Below, in pieces: positions 21,641-32,650 of a stretch of 64,000 nt of DNA. The stretch comes from Sabellastarte sp. h YS-2021 (lineage: Eukaryota > Annelida > Polychaeta > Sabellida > Sabellidae), in assembly GCA_964017235.1 (NCBI GenBank), contig OZ024931.1, forward strand, positions 122,585,530 to 122,649,529, given 5' to 3'. Under the pieces are notes generated by a model that saw nothing but the letters and a program-made list of their open reading frames with translations, did not search any database and had not been told where the DNA came from. Both the position numbers and the translations under genes were made by a program. The number at the start of each line of letters is the position of its first letter. Positions within the stretch are counted from its first letter, which is position 1.

Positions 21641-24600
21641 AAGTCTGGAGACAAAAAAAATATGAAAAAAGGTGATCTCTGGAAGCATGAGCCTTGCAAG
21701 ACCTCGTGCTTATAAAGATGATGATTTCTTGCTTGTATGATATGACAAAGTCTGAGCTAGAAAGTTAATAGCACTTTCACTTGGCTATCCCCCACGTGTA
21801 GTTGAAAGGAAGCTACAATTCACTGATATTCTGAGGCTTTATTTTATTACATTAATAAAATGTTGCCCAATTGTGATAAATATGTTGAAACCATTTTACT
21901 CTTTCAGAGTAATTGCCACGCACGCTGATATTTAAACATTATTTAGCAATTTTTTTCCCTCTGATTACTGAATAGATTTATCATTTACCTTCAAGATAAG
22001 TATGTGTATCACCTTTTTGGTAGTGATACAAAATCCTATATTTTTTCAAAAGTTTTTATTTTTTTAAGGTGTTCAATTATCTGAGTTTTTCAATGGTAAT
22101 TTACACTTTTTATGCCTACTGCTACACTGAGTACCAGGGAATGCAGTAGGTTATTAATCTCAGTCTAGGCCTGAGTGGAACCTTACATCAAGTGATTTCA
22201 AATACATGGTAACTAAAACATAGATCCTTGTCTGACCACTGAAAAATTGAAGAAAATTCAAGGTAAATAGACATCACTCTCACTCTTAATAGGTTGAAGG
22301 CAATACAACATTGATAATGTAAAAACCAGTTTAACTCCATATGTCCCACTGTCCCTCTTCATTATCATGTGAAATGGGTAGATGTGGTGTAATATCCTAG
22401 TGTATTACAGGCATCATACCATAGTGCATTATGATTTCAATAAGTAGACTCCCTCTGAATGAAAGTGCGATGCAGATAAATGTGTAGTGTCAGTGTTTTT
22501 GTGGAAAAGGCTGTCATTATGTGCTCTTCTAGATACTCTGACACTGATGTTTGCACACATACATTGGGACTTGTCATAAGTCCATGAAATGGGTCAGATT
22601 TTATTAAACGGTAACTGGCGCTAAACTGCCCTACCAAGACAACTGACTGTGAACAGGTTAGGCTGACAAAAGATCCACCCAGATTAAATAAGTATATTAA
22701 AAAGACTAAACACAATTTGAGTTGAAAACCAATTATAAGATGTCCAATCTATTTATGAGGTGCCTTTTATCACTAGAATAATTGATCACAATAAAACAGA
22801 GGTGCGACAGTACCAGATTTTCTAGTTCGGGATTCCGGCAATGCAAAACCGTCCCTATTTCGAGATACCAAAAAAGTTTGAGTTTAAGCATTTCCCCAAT
22901 CAAAAGACTTACAAGTTACAAGCAGGAAATGATTTTCCCAAATCCAAAACATGGCAGTTTTTCTCAAAGAAACTGCTGTAACAAATCCATTAAAGTCTAG
23001 TGAAATATGAGATAATAGTTTACAATTACTGCAGATTCAGGTTTGATATTTAATATTTCTCATTTCCCAATAATTTCAAAAGCTGAGATTTGAGATTCTG
23101 GTTTTAAAAGTGATCACAGGATTTCAGTACAATTGTCTCAATACCGGGTATACCACCACTACCAGGTCACCCCTACAATAAAATAACATATACATAATAT
23201 TATATAACTTTGGTATCTTGCTATATGAGCTGGATTCAAACACACAACTCCATAGGTGTAAGTGCAGTGACCACTTGTCAGATTGCAAATAACTTCACTA
23301 GTCTACTGAGACACCCTCAATATAAACAAAACAGAAACTGGTATTTTTACAGTAAAATTAGGTTCACAGTTTTGTAAGTCTGACGTTACCCTATCACTTA
23401 TGTATCATCAATCATTTTATTAATATACACAAACAGATTGTTTATAAATAATTTGCTCACCTAAATAATACACAATCATTTCTGAAAATGCAAAAAATTT
23501 TTACCGCACAACTTTTCAAAATGTAAGTTAACATGTTAAAAGGTTAAAACTCTTGAATATTGTCACTTGGAAAATTCTGAACCACATCATTCTATAGTCC
23601 ACATATACACATGTATTTTGTTTAATTACATTCACGAAGCTACTATGCAGTTTCTTTATTGCCCGGTTGCCACAGTTGGAAGGTACATTATGATTGATTT
23701 ACTGATTTGAGTTCAATGTTGTTTTCAATACATTTTACAGCTGATACTGAGATGCATGAAAGCACTACATAGTAGGTGGTCAAGATGCTACTCTGAAGAA
23801 CACCAGTCACCAGCAAAAAATAACTAATTTTATCAACTACCTTAAATATTAATTTTAAGGTACTAAGATATCCACTGCACCACCTTATGTCCTCCTGTCA
23901 GTTTTATCACACAAAGAAACTTTTTGAAAAGGTTTCTATGATAATCTCTGATGGTTCCCCAATTCATAATTAATTATAAATTTCAGGCCCGCATCTCTCA
24001 GCTTTTTACTTCATGCTTTTATTAAAATATATACTATAGCCCAATATATGTCCCTGATTTAACGATTACGATCTCTGATTTTGGCTTTCTGCGTCTTAGA
24101 GTCTATCATTAGATAGAGATTAAGCGCTATAAAAGTACTATTAGAATTAGAATTACAATATATTAGCCAAATTATACATGTAAGGTCTATTCATTTGATA
24201 TATAACTACCCTTTTTCTATATTAAACAAATCCCTAAATCTGACAAATACTGACTATTTTCTGAGTAACTAATGTAGAAACTAAGATAATATCCTATTTT
24301 TGAGTAAATGTATTGTTGTTTTTTCTCACTGCTACCAATGTCAGCTGCGACGGTGCCCATTTGGGAACTGAATACTTGCTAAAATGAATCAGGTGGTAAA
24401 TTTATTGTTTTGAAGTACATTTTAATAATTCAATATATAAAATATTAAATATAATAATTGTCCTAACGTTTAGTTCAACATAAAAGCATTAGGTCTGTAG
24501 TGATATCATGACAGGAAATAGATCCCCAAATATATTTGTTCCATGAATGTGTCACTGTTCATTTGATGATATTTATCTTGCACTCTTAAAGTAGGGAACT

Positions 24601-25180
24601 CAATTTATTGCTAGCAGTCAGTGTGAGCAGCATTCCCAATCTGGTACATAATGCTCTTTATCTTTCAGGATAAAGAATTCAATTCAAGGGATAAGGAAGA
24701 AAATCCACCCAAGCAAATAAATTTACTATTTATAGTCAAATCACACCTAAACTCAAACCTCTGTAGTTCTTTATCTAGAGATAACACTAGAGATAACAAT
24801 CATCCAAAATATGCATTTGTTCATCATTTTCTGTAAAAAAAATCCAACCAATAAGGCATAATAAATAATACTCATAATTCCCAAGCACAGATAAGTTATA
24901 ACATCCATATAAAATGACTTTTAGACAGGCATGTTTCAGTTGTCAGCATAAATATAGTGTGGATAAAACTTAGGACGTTACTCATTTACATGCCGTACTG
25001 AGTACAAGATATCTCATTGTGAGTTTCCAATGCCCCAATGAATCTCATCTGATGAAATCTAATACATTGCAGAAATTGATACTGTACAAGACAGAATTGG
25101 TCAGTATGGGTTTACAGTTATCCCATTTAATAGCATTTAAGGTCATCTGAGGACAGCCCCAGTCAGTGCATTCCATGTGT
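21641..25180. other. Unannotated stretch
   Basis: No coding gene is seen. Around 24115-24157 lies a short block (GAGATTAAGCGCTATAAAAG) that recurs in varied form near 36930 and 39445, possibly the tail of an old short interspersed element. Confidence 0.5.
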
Positions 25181-25182
25181 TA

Positions 25183-25407
25183 GAGTAAGAAATCTAAAAT
25201 TCGCCACATATCTGAAATTCGCCCCATGTGAAAATACTAATAAAATAAATGAATTGTGGTGAGATTTGTTGACTGTATAGTAAATTAAGGCTTTTTGAAT
25301 TGGAAAATACCAATTTTTGGACAAAAACATCATTTTCTTCATAAAATTAACTAAGGTTTTAGAGGTGGCGAATTTTAGATTCTTGACGAATTTTAGATTT
25401 CTTACTC
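25183..25407. mobile_element. TA-flanked MITE, family M, copy 1
   Basis: The terminal inverted repeats are GAGTAAGAAATCTAAAATTC and GAATTTTAGATTTCTTACTC, with TA on both sides (25181-25182 and 25408-25409). Just under 230 bp. A second copy is at 48076-48301. Mariner-type non-autonomous element by its ends. Confidence 0.8.
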
Positions 25408-25539
25408 TACTAATATGAGAGGTGACAGCCAAGTGGTTTAATACCTAACTTTTTATACACTGGCTCACTTTAACACCGTGCAAAAAAACATTATGTCCTC
25501 TTACTGTATGCCATTATATACACTACATTACATGCCATA

Positions 25540-25779
25540 GATTAGTGTTTTATGTAGTGTTTTATGTCATGCTCAGTACTTTTATATCGGTTTTATTGTG
25601 ATGGGTTATTAAAAGGGTGGAGGAAACCAGTACATACAATTGGTCAAGGTTCTGTACTGTAAACCACTGACAAATGGCAAGTAACTGACGGCTTTCCCAC
25701 TTGAGGTCTGGCCAATAATTGAACTCGGATCTCAGAGGCGGGAGGTTGAGTGTGTTACCACTGCACCACCATGGCTAGT
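25540..25779 (-). mobile_element. tRNA-derived SINE, diverged copy
   Basis: The minus strand reads CATGGTGGTGCAGTGGTAAC, then TCAAGTGGGAAAGC, GGTTTACAGTACAGAACC and GTACTGGTTTCCTCC, matching in order the intact SINE at 31868-32108. The B-box region is eroded and the tail is unclear. Confidence 0.7.
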
Positions 25780-25984
25780 AAAAACCTGTAATTTTATGTA
25801 GAGGATTTGCTCTAAGCTATGGCTAATTACAACTTTTACCTAAAAATTGACAGGATTTTTCATATGTTGAGGCCTCAAAGTTTGTCTTGTACTTGTCTCT
25901 TTATTGAAGTTGATAATTAAGACTGAACTGGCATTGGTGTTTGCCTTGAGAATGACTTAAGTTGGTATGCACAATATAACCACC

Positions 25985-26241
25985 AAGGTTGAAAAGGGAC
26001 TAAATTCAAATTGACCAGGATAACTCTTTAAAAGATGTATTTTTCCTTTCATAAGACCAATTCTACAATACGGGGATGTTGTTTGACAGGTAACTTCTCA
26101 CTCTGATTTATGCAAATTGGATTCCATCTATGTTGCAGTCATGAGACTTGTTTCTTGTGCCCCTTTTAGGTCTAATAGTCAGTCTCTGTACTTTGAACTA
26201 GGCTGGCAGAATTTACATGAGAGGTGTCAACAACACATTTT
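25985..26241 (+). pseudogene. C-terminal remnant of a non-LTR reverse transcriptase
   Basis: From 26051 one frame reads IRPILQYGDVV, then KLDSIYVAVMRLV, then SQSLYFELGWQNLHER, with one stop. KFKLTRITL and KMYFSF lie just upstream in another frame. This is the classic end of jockey/CR1-like LINE polymerases (LKFKL, FIRPxLEYGDVVW, LYxELGW). It breaks off exactly where the DIRS element begins. Dead fragment. Confidence 0.75.
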
Positions 26242-26255
26242 ATAGCGAAATACCC

Positions 26256-26426
26256 TTACCATTTCCTAACAGTAGCTATTTGTTGGAGCCATCCAACCCA
26301 ATGGCCAACGCAGAGATGCGATTTTAAGGTTATGTAACAACCTTAACCAAGCCATTGGGTTACAGTAGTCCGTCCTCCCGCCAATTAGGTCACATGACCA
26401 CATTGTTTACTTCATTATTTTTGTTG
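26256..26426 (+). repeat. DIRS left inverted terminal repeat
   Basis: Reverse complement of 31434-31605 with a single difference (AACGCAG versus AACACAG), a CpG transition. A short left-only extension TATAGCGAAATACC (26241 on) precedes it. Confidence 0.92.
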
Positions 26427-26708
26427 GCCATCATCAGTATGGACGTCTTTGGGAATTAGTAGAAGTTTCTCAAGGTTTTCATTTATTTTTTGAGATTTTG
26501 CTGTGAATCTCACTTTATATTTTATATGTATATGGTTCAGAACTGATTCATTTATTGAATCTTCGAAGGTATGCATTATATTATGCAAATAAAGGACTTT
26601 TTGGATGGCGACATCGAAAGTTCTATCATCTTCAACCTCGAGGAAATAAGTCTTCATAAAAGAAGGTCCTACTACAACAATAATATTATTATACAGCTTG
26701 CCAGTCAT
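26415..26708 (-). CDS. Hypothetical antisense ORF inside the DIRS element
   Basis: A 97-codon frame opposite in direction to the DIRS polymerase. It ends inside the inner edge of the left ITR. The predicted protein is mixed in composition (for example VLYLHNIMHTFEDSINESVL) and not obviously a repeat product, but no family is recognised. It could be a captured exon, an extra ORF or chance. Confidence 0.25.
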   Translation of the reverse strand: MTGKLYNNIIVVVGPSFMKTYFLEVEDDRTFDVAIQKVLYLHNIMHTFEDSINESVLNHIHIKYKVRFTAKSQKINENLEKLLLIPKDVHTDDGQQK

Positions 26709-26776
26709 TTGGTTCAGTTTACTGGATGTTGGAAGCTATAATTTTGCAGCATACGTATATAGAAAGAATGTACTCT

Positions 26777-26959
26777 TCAATAACAGAAGCGATCTGGACG
26801 GCGCCATCTTGGATGAGAATGACAATTCGAGTGGCCGTTATTGCTGTTCACGTCAGGTTCTAACAGCCAGGCGTTGAAAGCAATTTTATCACAGTATGCA
26901 TCCCAGTCGAACAGATTGTCGATGCTACAGAAGAAGGAATCTCCCTTGGGGGCAGCCAT
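26777..26959 (-). CDS. Hypothetical antisense ORF starting MAAPKGDSFF
   Basis: A 60-codon frame with an ordinary start (ATGGCTGCCCCCAAG) in locally GC-richer DNA, on the same strand as the 97-codon frame but in another phase. Not recognised. Possibly a first exon captured with its neighbour. Confidence 0.22.
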   Translation of the reverse strand: MAAPKGDSFFCSIDNLFDWDAYCDKIAFNAWLLEPDVNSNNGHSNCHSHPRWRRPDRFCY

Positions 26960-26968
26960 TAAGTTACC

Positions 26969-28180
26969 ATGGACACGGCACCGTGGAGGAGTTTTGAATG
27001 CAGGAAAAGACTACTTCTTCGGAAAACTCTTCCGTCGAGGTCCAGGCGTAACATTCACCAGAGGAAATACCTGTGTGAAGTCATCCATGCACAATCGAGT
27101 ATTCTATACCTCTCAGAAGGTCAGAATTCGGGTTGTCAGATGTCCGGGAGTGTCATTCATATCTACAAGGAGAGGCTTTTGATCAATGGTTTTGCACAAG
27201 AATTTAGTACAATCGGGTTTCTATACCTCTCAAAAGGTTTAGAATTCAGGTTGTCAGGAGATGGTGATTATGATTCATCTCATTACAAGGAATCTATTCC
27301 TTATTTTACTTTTGCTTGACTGTTATTGAGTGGCTAGGGTTTGATTTAACAGGCACAGTTTCTGTGAATGCTCCCTTGTTTGGTCACATTTACATTCCTT
27401 GGGTGAACAGCCAGCATTGAAATGTGGCTTTTATGTTGGGTTTCAAGGAGTTTGAAGCCTCTGATGTTTTAAAGAGCAGTTATACAGGAAGAAGTTTTGC
27501 TTGGACTTCCTTACATACATTATTTTCCTGGACAGTTCCTTAGTTACAGCAGGTCTGCAGGAGGAACATGACCTTTCAGACACTTTGCAAACAAGGTCCC
27601 TGGTAGGGGACTGTAAGAGAGAAGAAGCATGTATATTCTCACTTCTTCAGTTCAGGTCATATTTAGAGGATCCTAGGGATCACTATGATATGTTATAGAC
27701 TTCAATATGCTTTGGACTGGGTGCAATGATGTTTGCATTTCTAGTCCAGTCAACCAGTTGGTGTCCAAATCTTCTTGTTGCAGTTTGCCCATGTCTAAGA
27801 ACATGTGACTCAACAGGAGGGATGTAAATTAGAATGTCTTTAGCAAATCTACAATGCATTTTTCACTCCTAATGATGTTCTCTTGCTGGACATATTAGAT
27901 GTTCAGAGGATTTTCATCTAGTGTTTTCATGGAAATAACAAGGATTAGTAACTCTAGAGGTGAGCATGCTTCTAGTTTCTGGTCTAATAAACCATGGAAT
28001 AGAGTTACAAGTGCCTCCTACTCCTCAGCTAGTTAAAAGGGGAATGGATCTTACTTATACAGGCCTATGGAAGCAGGGATGATAGCTGGCTTCCTGTGGT
28101 TTCAAGGAACCTTTCTCCAGTTTGGTACTATACAAGTCCTGGGAAAGGAAAATATTCAGCCAGACTTTTTAGAAGTGAGG
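26969..28180 (+). other. 5' body of the DIRS element, gag position
   Basis: Short overlapping frames (for example 26969-27319, rich in Arg/Ser at RSRRNIHQRK) lie where a DIRS gag-like ORF would be. No motif is firm enough to name it. Confidence 0.35.
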
Positions 28181-28189
28181 TTGGCAGAA

Positions 28190-28890
28190 GTTAAAAAAAA
28201 AAACGGGAGAAACAGCAATTTTGATAAAAGCTGTTTATGAAATGATCGACAAAAGGGCGATATCACCAGTCACATCGCTGGAAGTTTACAGTTACAGTCT
28301 ATTTCTTGGGGTTAGTGAAGAAGAAATGACTGTCAGTATACTTAAGGTCAGGTAAACAAGCTTTGCATGTACCTTACTCAATATGAATTGTTTTAAGATT
28401 TGGAATTCGTCTATATAACGACAGTGAAGCTGATGGCTCGTGCAGAAGGTATCAGTATTCGCCAGTATATAGAGGGTTGGCTAATGACAATGAACTCAAG
28501 CAGCAATGCCAAGATATCACCCTCTGGTTGGTGTATCTTGTCGAAGCCTGGGTTGGATCACAATTTCAAAAGATCAAGCTTATTTCCAATTCCAGTAATC
28601 AATTTATTGTTACAATTCGACCTCAGGGTAGGTCTAGTCTTCTCAATTCAAAGAGAGAAAGACGGTTACCATGTTGGAAGTTCTCACTTATCTACAGGGA
28701 AGCTCATGTCACTTTGAAAGCATGGTTTCAATGGAGAAGACTATACCATTGGGTTTTCTGCACATGAAGTCATTCCAATGGTATCTGGAAACACTGCTGA
28801 TATCTTCAGTCTCTGGATATCTTTGGTTCAGGGATCATCTTCAATGGTGGACCAGTAGTTCAATTTTGAAGTAGGACTCACCACTCCTTC
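28190..28890 (+). pseudogene. DIRS reverse transcriptase remnant
   Basis: Pieces of the DIRS/Ngaro polymerase appear in order across frames: AISPVTS..YSLFL, then ITTVKLMARAEGISIRQYIE with YIEGWL at 28466-28483 where an active enzyme has YxDDWL, then LLQFDLRVGLVFS, LGFLHMKSFQWYLE and HLQWW. The two catalytic aspartates are replaced by Glu-Gly, and the segment between the first block and the YIEGWL block is mostly missing. Confidence 0.8.
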
Positions 28891-29290
28891 AGGAGCACAG
28901 TTTCTTTCCTTTCGCTGAAGCTTCTCTAATGGGTTGGGATGCTTTCTTGAGTCATCCACAGCCATTGGTCTGTGGAATCAGGAAGAGTCAAGACTTCTCA
29001 TAACATAACATTATACAGCTGGAAGCTATGTTGTTACCTTAAAATGATGCAGAAGTCAGCTTCTGAGTTGAAATCAGTTGATTTTCACAGACAATTCTTT
29101 AGTGGTTGCCTGTGTGAACAGCCAGGGAGGCTTCCACTCACGGAATAGGTACCTTCATCTGTAGAATCATGATTCAGTCCAATGTCAGAATGATTCAGAT
29201 TCAGGGAAGTACATCCCAGGGAATCCACATGTTCTGGCAGATTCCTTGTCTAGGAAGATAAGTTATTTCAGACCAAAGGGGCTATGAATC
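28891..29290 (+). pseudogene. DIRS RNase H remnant
   Basis: One frame (phase of 29084) reads FTDNSLVVACVNSQGG, then IPGNPHVLADSLSRK by 29262, with stops between. FTDNS..V and PGxxNxxADxLSR are the standard marks of the DIRS RNase H domain. Confidence 0.82.
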
Positions 29291-30760
29291 GTCAGGTTTT
29301 CAATCAAATTAGACATTGCTGCCATCAATCAATCAATCAATCAGTGGTTGATGTGTTTGCAACAAGATGAATCACAAGTTTCCTATGTAGCTCTGCTGTC
29401 AGGCTCTGGAAACAGGTGCTTCAACATCTCTTGTGAAGGTCTGGACAGACATGTGTTTTTGCCCAGGGTCTTGGTCCTGCAGGTGTTGTAACAGGTATAT
29501 GTCTCATGTCCCAGACAGTCAGTCTTGGTAAACAGATGCATTGAACATTTCTGGGGAGGGTCTGGTCAGTTATGTCCAGTGGCCCTCATCCCTCAGGTGA
29601 TTCAACAGATAGCCACCTACAGATGCAGAATCATCATGATGGGGTGGCCAGGGATTGTTTAGTTTTGGGATCTGATGAATCTGTCCACAAAACTTCGTCT
29701 AAGACTTTCCTTGGGGGTAAATCTGTTGACTCAACCATTCAGCAACAGACTTCACAACAATCTAGTTACTTGAATCTTCATGTTTGGCATCTGGAAGTCA
29801 GGCATGAAGATTATGGTAGATCCCCAGAGGAAGTGGTGAAACAATGAAGGAGCACTCCTCAAGGAGAATCTGAGAATCAATTCTTCTTTTTGGGAAGTGG
29901 TGTGAAGAAAGCCAGGTACCATTCCACATGGAACAAATTTCCTGAAATTCTAGTTTAGGGAAACATCCTAATACCATCCATTATTGTGGGCTATAGAACA
30001 GCAATTGCGGATGGTTTGGGGCCAAACAGGTCAAGAAGTATCTAAAAGTTGAGATAAATAAGACACTAACAACTTTTACTAAGAGACAAACCAATGTTGG
30101 ATTTTGTCATTGGTCCTACATGCTCTTATCAGACAACCTTTGATCTTGTGAGGAAGGTTTTCTTGAAGTTATTTTCTTTTCAAGACAGTCTTTGGTCTTG
30201 GCTTCAGGTAAAGTAGTGACATTCATGCTTGGACCCTTCCTTTAGTTATAGGGATAATGGGTCACAAGTAACTTTGGCCCATTGACTGCCTTTTTGGCCA
30301 TGAACCAGTTGGCTTCAGATGGGCCTACTACATTTACTGCAACTGAGTCAGTGGTCTTTGTCTGTGGACTACAGAGTCATGGTAAAGGAGTGATGTTAAT
30401 GCTTGGACATATTCTTCCTTTAGTTATAAGGAGAATTGATCACGAGTAACTCTGGCCCATCAATTGCCAGATCCAGTTTGCTTTGGATGGGCCTACTGCA
30501 ATTAAGCCTGTGGTAATGCCAGCTCTTAGCCTCTTTGGACAACAGTTTCACTCAATGTGGGTCTGTCTGTCCTGTTAGGGCTTTGGTAATCAAAAGGTTT
30601 GGGATAGAACAAAATCTTTTGTTTTTACTGCCATTAAGAAAGTTTCTTAATAAGGCTTATCTTTTGGCACCTATTTCATCTTGATTGAGTCAAGATTGAG
30701 TCATGGAAACTATTGATGTATGTATCTTTAGTTTTTATAGGTGATTTCCTTACATAGTTT
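29291..30760 (+). pseudogene. DIRS linker and tyrosine recombinase remnant
   Basis: The linker shows LLTQPFSNRLHNN (near 29724) as in DIRS/Ngaro polyproteins. From 30568 one frame reads CPVRAL and then LFLLPLRKFLNKAYLL, typical of the C-terminal half of DIRS-type tyrosine recombinases. The downstream HxxR and nucleophile Tyr region is not visible, so the recombinase is both mutated and truncated. Confidence 0.75.
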
Positions 30761-31292
30761 CTTGATACATGTTATTGGAAATTCCATTGTATGTATACCA
30801 ATTTCTGTCTTAAAAACCTCTGTTGTCATAGGGTCAGATTTGAAATTGGGTCCTACAGTTGCAGTTACAGTTTTGTTACTTTATGAGTATGTGTTTATAC
30901 TTATATTGATACATTTGCAGTTTGTGGCTGGTATGTCTGCAATGCTGGATGTATTTGTAGTTAGATATCAATGTTGCCTAAATCTGACTTGGGAAGGATT
31001 TGGCATAATGCTGATGACACTTACAGGTTGGTTTGACCTTGTTTTGGGGTCGGATGTTACAATGTAGATGGGCTATCTATTTATGACATCCTTTTGCAAC
31101 ACCAATATTGTCAGCAGTTGTGAGAACTACAGCTACATACTGCCATTTTTTGGAGTTGTATGTTGTGAATGTTTGGAAGTTATATGTTCATTAATGCATG
31201 TAATTCCATTATGAAGTTCTCATGTTGTCTAGTTGTAGGTTAGGTAGTGGTTTTCTTAAAAAGAATTCCCTCCATCCTACAAGACTGAATTC

Positions 31293-31386
31293 AGCTACTG
31301 TTAGGAAATGGTAAGGGTATTTCGCTATAAAATTGAAAAATTTAATAGTAATTTAAAATTTTATTAGAAATACTTACCATTTCCTA
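31293..31386 (+). repeat. DIRS internal complementary region (ICR)
   Basis: 31293-31329 is the exact complement of the left terminus 26241-26277. 31330-31386 is the complement of the right terminus up to 31637, with about one indel. The two halves join head to head as in the ICR of DIRS1, which templates the ends of the circular intermediate. Confidence 0.9.
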
Positions 31387-31433
31387 ACACTCAAATTTCC
31401 CTCCCGCCTCCCCGCAAGTCATTCTTTTACTTG

Positions 31434-31605
31434 CAACAAAAATAATGAAGTAAACAATGTGGTCATGTGACCTAATTGGCGGGAGGACGGACTACTGTAA
31501 CCCAATGGCTTGGTTAAGGTTGTTACATAACCTTAAAATCGCATCTCTGTGTTGGCCATTGGGTTGGATGGCTCCAACAAATAGCTACTGTTAGGAAATG
31601 GTAAG
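31434..31605 (+). repeat. DIRS right inverted terminal repeat
   Basis: Complement of the left ITR, followed by a right-only extension TATTTCTAATAAAAATTTAA to about 31637 that is mirrored in the ICR. Confidence 0.92.
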
Positions 31606-31651
31606 TATTTCTAATAAAAATTTAAATTACTATTAAATTTTTCAAATTAAA

Positions 31652-32650
31652 CAAGACCACTGCCACTGTGTTTATCTCCCGCTGGATATTACACAGAAAT
31701 TCAGGTAGTCTGACCACAAAAAAGGTTAAAACCCCAAGGAGCAATAATAAGGAAGATAAAAGGCCTTTTCAATACTGAACCTTGAACAGCGCTCAAAGAT
31801 CAAATCTGGCACTTGCAAAACATTGGCAGGACATGATTTCCTCTAGGTTGTTTTCACACCTGAAGTTGGGGCCACGGTGGCAGAGTGGTAACACTCTCGC
31901 CTCCCACCTCTGAGGCCGGGGTTCGATCCCCGCACGGGCTCAAGTGGGAAAGCTGGTAGTTGCTTGCCGTTGGTCGGCAGTTTACAGTACACAACCCTAG
32001 CGAACTCTATGTACGGGTTTCCTCTGCCCTTCCAACTACCCGTCGTGATATGACCTGTACAGTGTTGAAAGCGACGTAAAACCCCAAATAAACAAATAAA
32101 TAAACAAACACACCTGAAGTTCTAGAACCAACTAGAATTGCATCAGTTCGACACAGTGTATCTCTGTACAGAATATGATATTGTCATTTTAACATTGCAA
32201 ACCCCCAGGAGCAATGAAAATGTAACTATAAGGGCTTTTTAATAGGATAACCCCTTTTGACATAATATGTGATACGGCGGTCATTTTGTTTTTGAAACTA
32301 GGCCAAAATATTATCAGACTAGCTTACCTAGCCATGTATCTTTTGTGCAGATTTGATGATGTTCAAAAAGAGGCCAAAATTTTTCACAGGCAAAACATTT
32401 GCAGGCCAGGACTTCCCATGGGCTGTTTTCATATTCTGAATCCCCAGGAGCAGTAATAAGGGAGATGCAAGAACGTTTTAGTATGATGACCCCATTTAAC
32501 CTTGAAGCAGGGCTCAAAGGTCAAATTAAGCACTTGGAAAAGATTCTCACACCATGACTTGCTATGAGTTGTTTTTACATTCCAAACCCCAATGGTAAGG
32601 GAGATATAAGGCCTTTTTAATAGGATAACCCCATTTGACATTAAACATAT
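31652..32650 (+). repeat. Family C satellite-like repeats (~165-bp units)
   Basis: It opens with CAAGACCACTGCCACTGTGT, the same module as inside family A (9692 and 61259). It is followed by units with CCCCAGGAGCAATAATAAGG, ATTTAACCTTGAAGCAGGGC and AAGGTCAAATTAAGCACTTG. The unit matches the 150-bp array of family B copy 2. A SINE splits it at 31868-32108. Confidence 0.75.
31868..32108 (+). mobile_element. tRNA-derived SINE with target-site duplication
   Basis: The 5' part is tRNA-like with an A box TGGCAGAGTGG (31878-31888) and a B box GGTTCGATCC (from 31920). A core follows with GTTTACAGTACACAACC and GTACGGGTTTCCTCTGCC, ending in an AAATAAACAAATAAATAAAC tail. A perfect 13-bp duplication CACACCTGAAGTT flanks it (31855-31867 and 32109-32121). 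It is transcribed by RNA polymerase III and depends on a LINE for movement. Confidence 0.9.

Larger units (their letters stand above)
26241..31637 (+). mobile_element. DIRS-type tyrosine-recombinase retrotransposon, decayed body with intact termini
   Basis: Order on the plus strand: left inverted terminal repeat, a region without clear match, reverse transcriptase remnant, RNase H remnant, tyrosine recombinase remnant, internal complementary region, right inverted terminal repeat. This is the DIRS1 layout. The two ITRs are 171 bp with one difference. The internal complementary region (31293-31386) is complementary to both outer ends. Coding parts carry many stops and frameshifts. DIRS elements replicate through a circular intermediate and make no target duplication; none is seen here. 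Confidence 0.9.

Noticed and set aside
23222..23300. tRNA-like stretch on the minus strand with GTGTTTGAATCC
   Set aside because: The B box is plausible but the A-box arm and acceptor stem do not fold; perhaps an old SINE, not a tRNA gene.
28671..28874. 67-codon ORF taken as an independent small gene
   Set aside because: It reads the DIRS polymerase tail (HMKSFQWYLE, HLQWW) in a shifted frame, so it is part of the decayed element.
30741..31067. 108-codon hydrophobic ORF after the DIRS recombinase remnant
   Set aside because: Val/Leu-rich because of GTT/TTT-rich sequence; no DIRS or other domain match and no start context.
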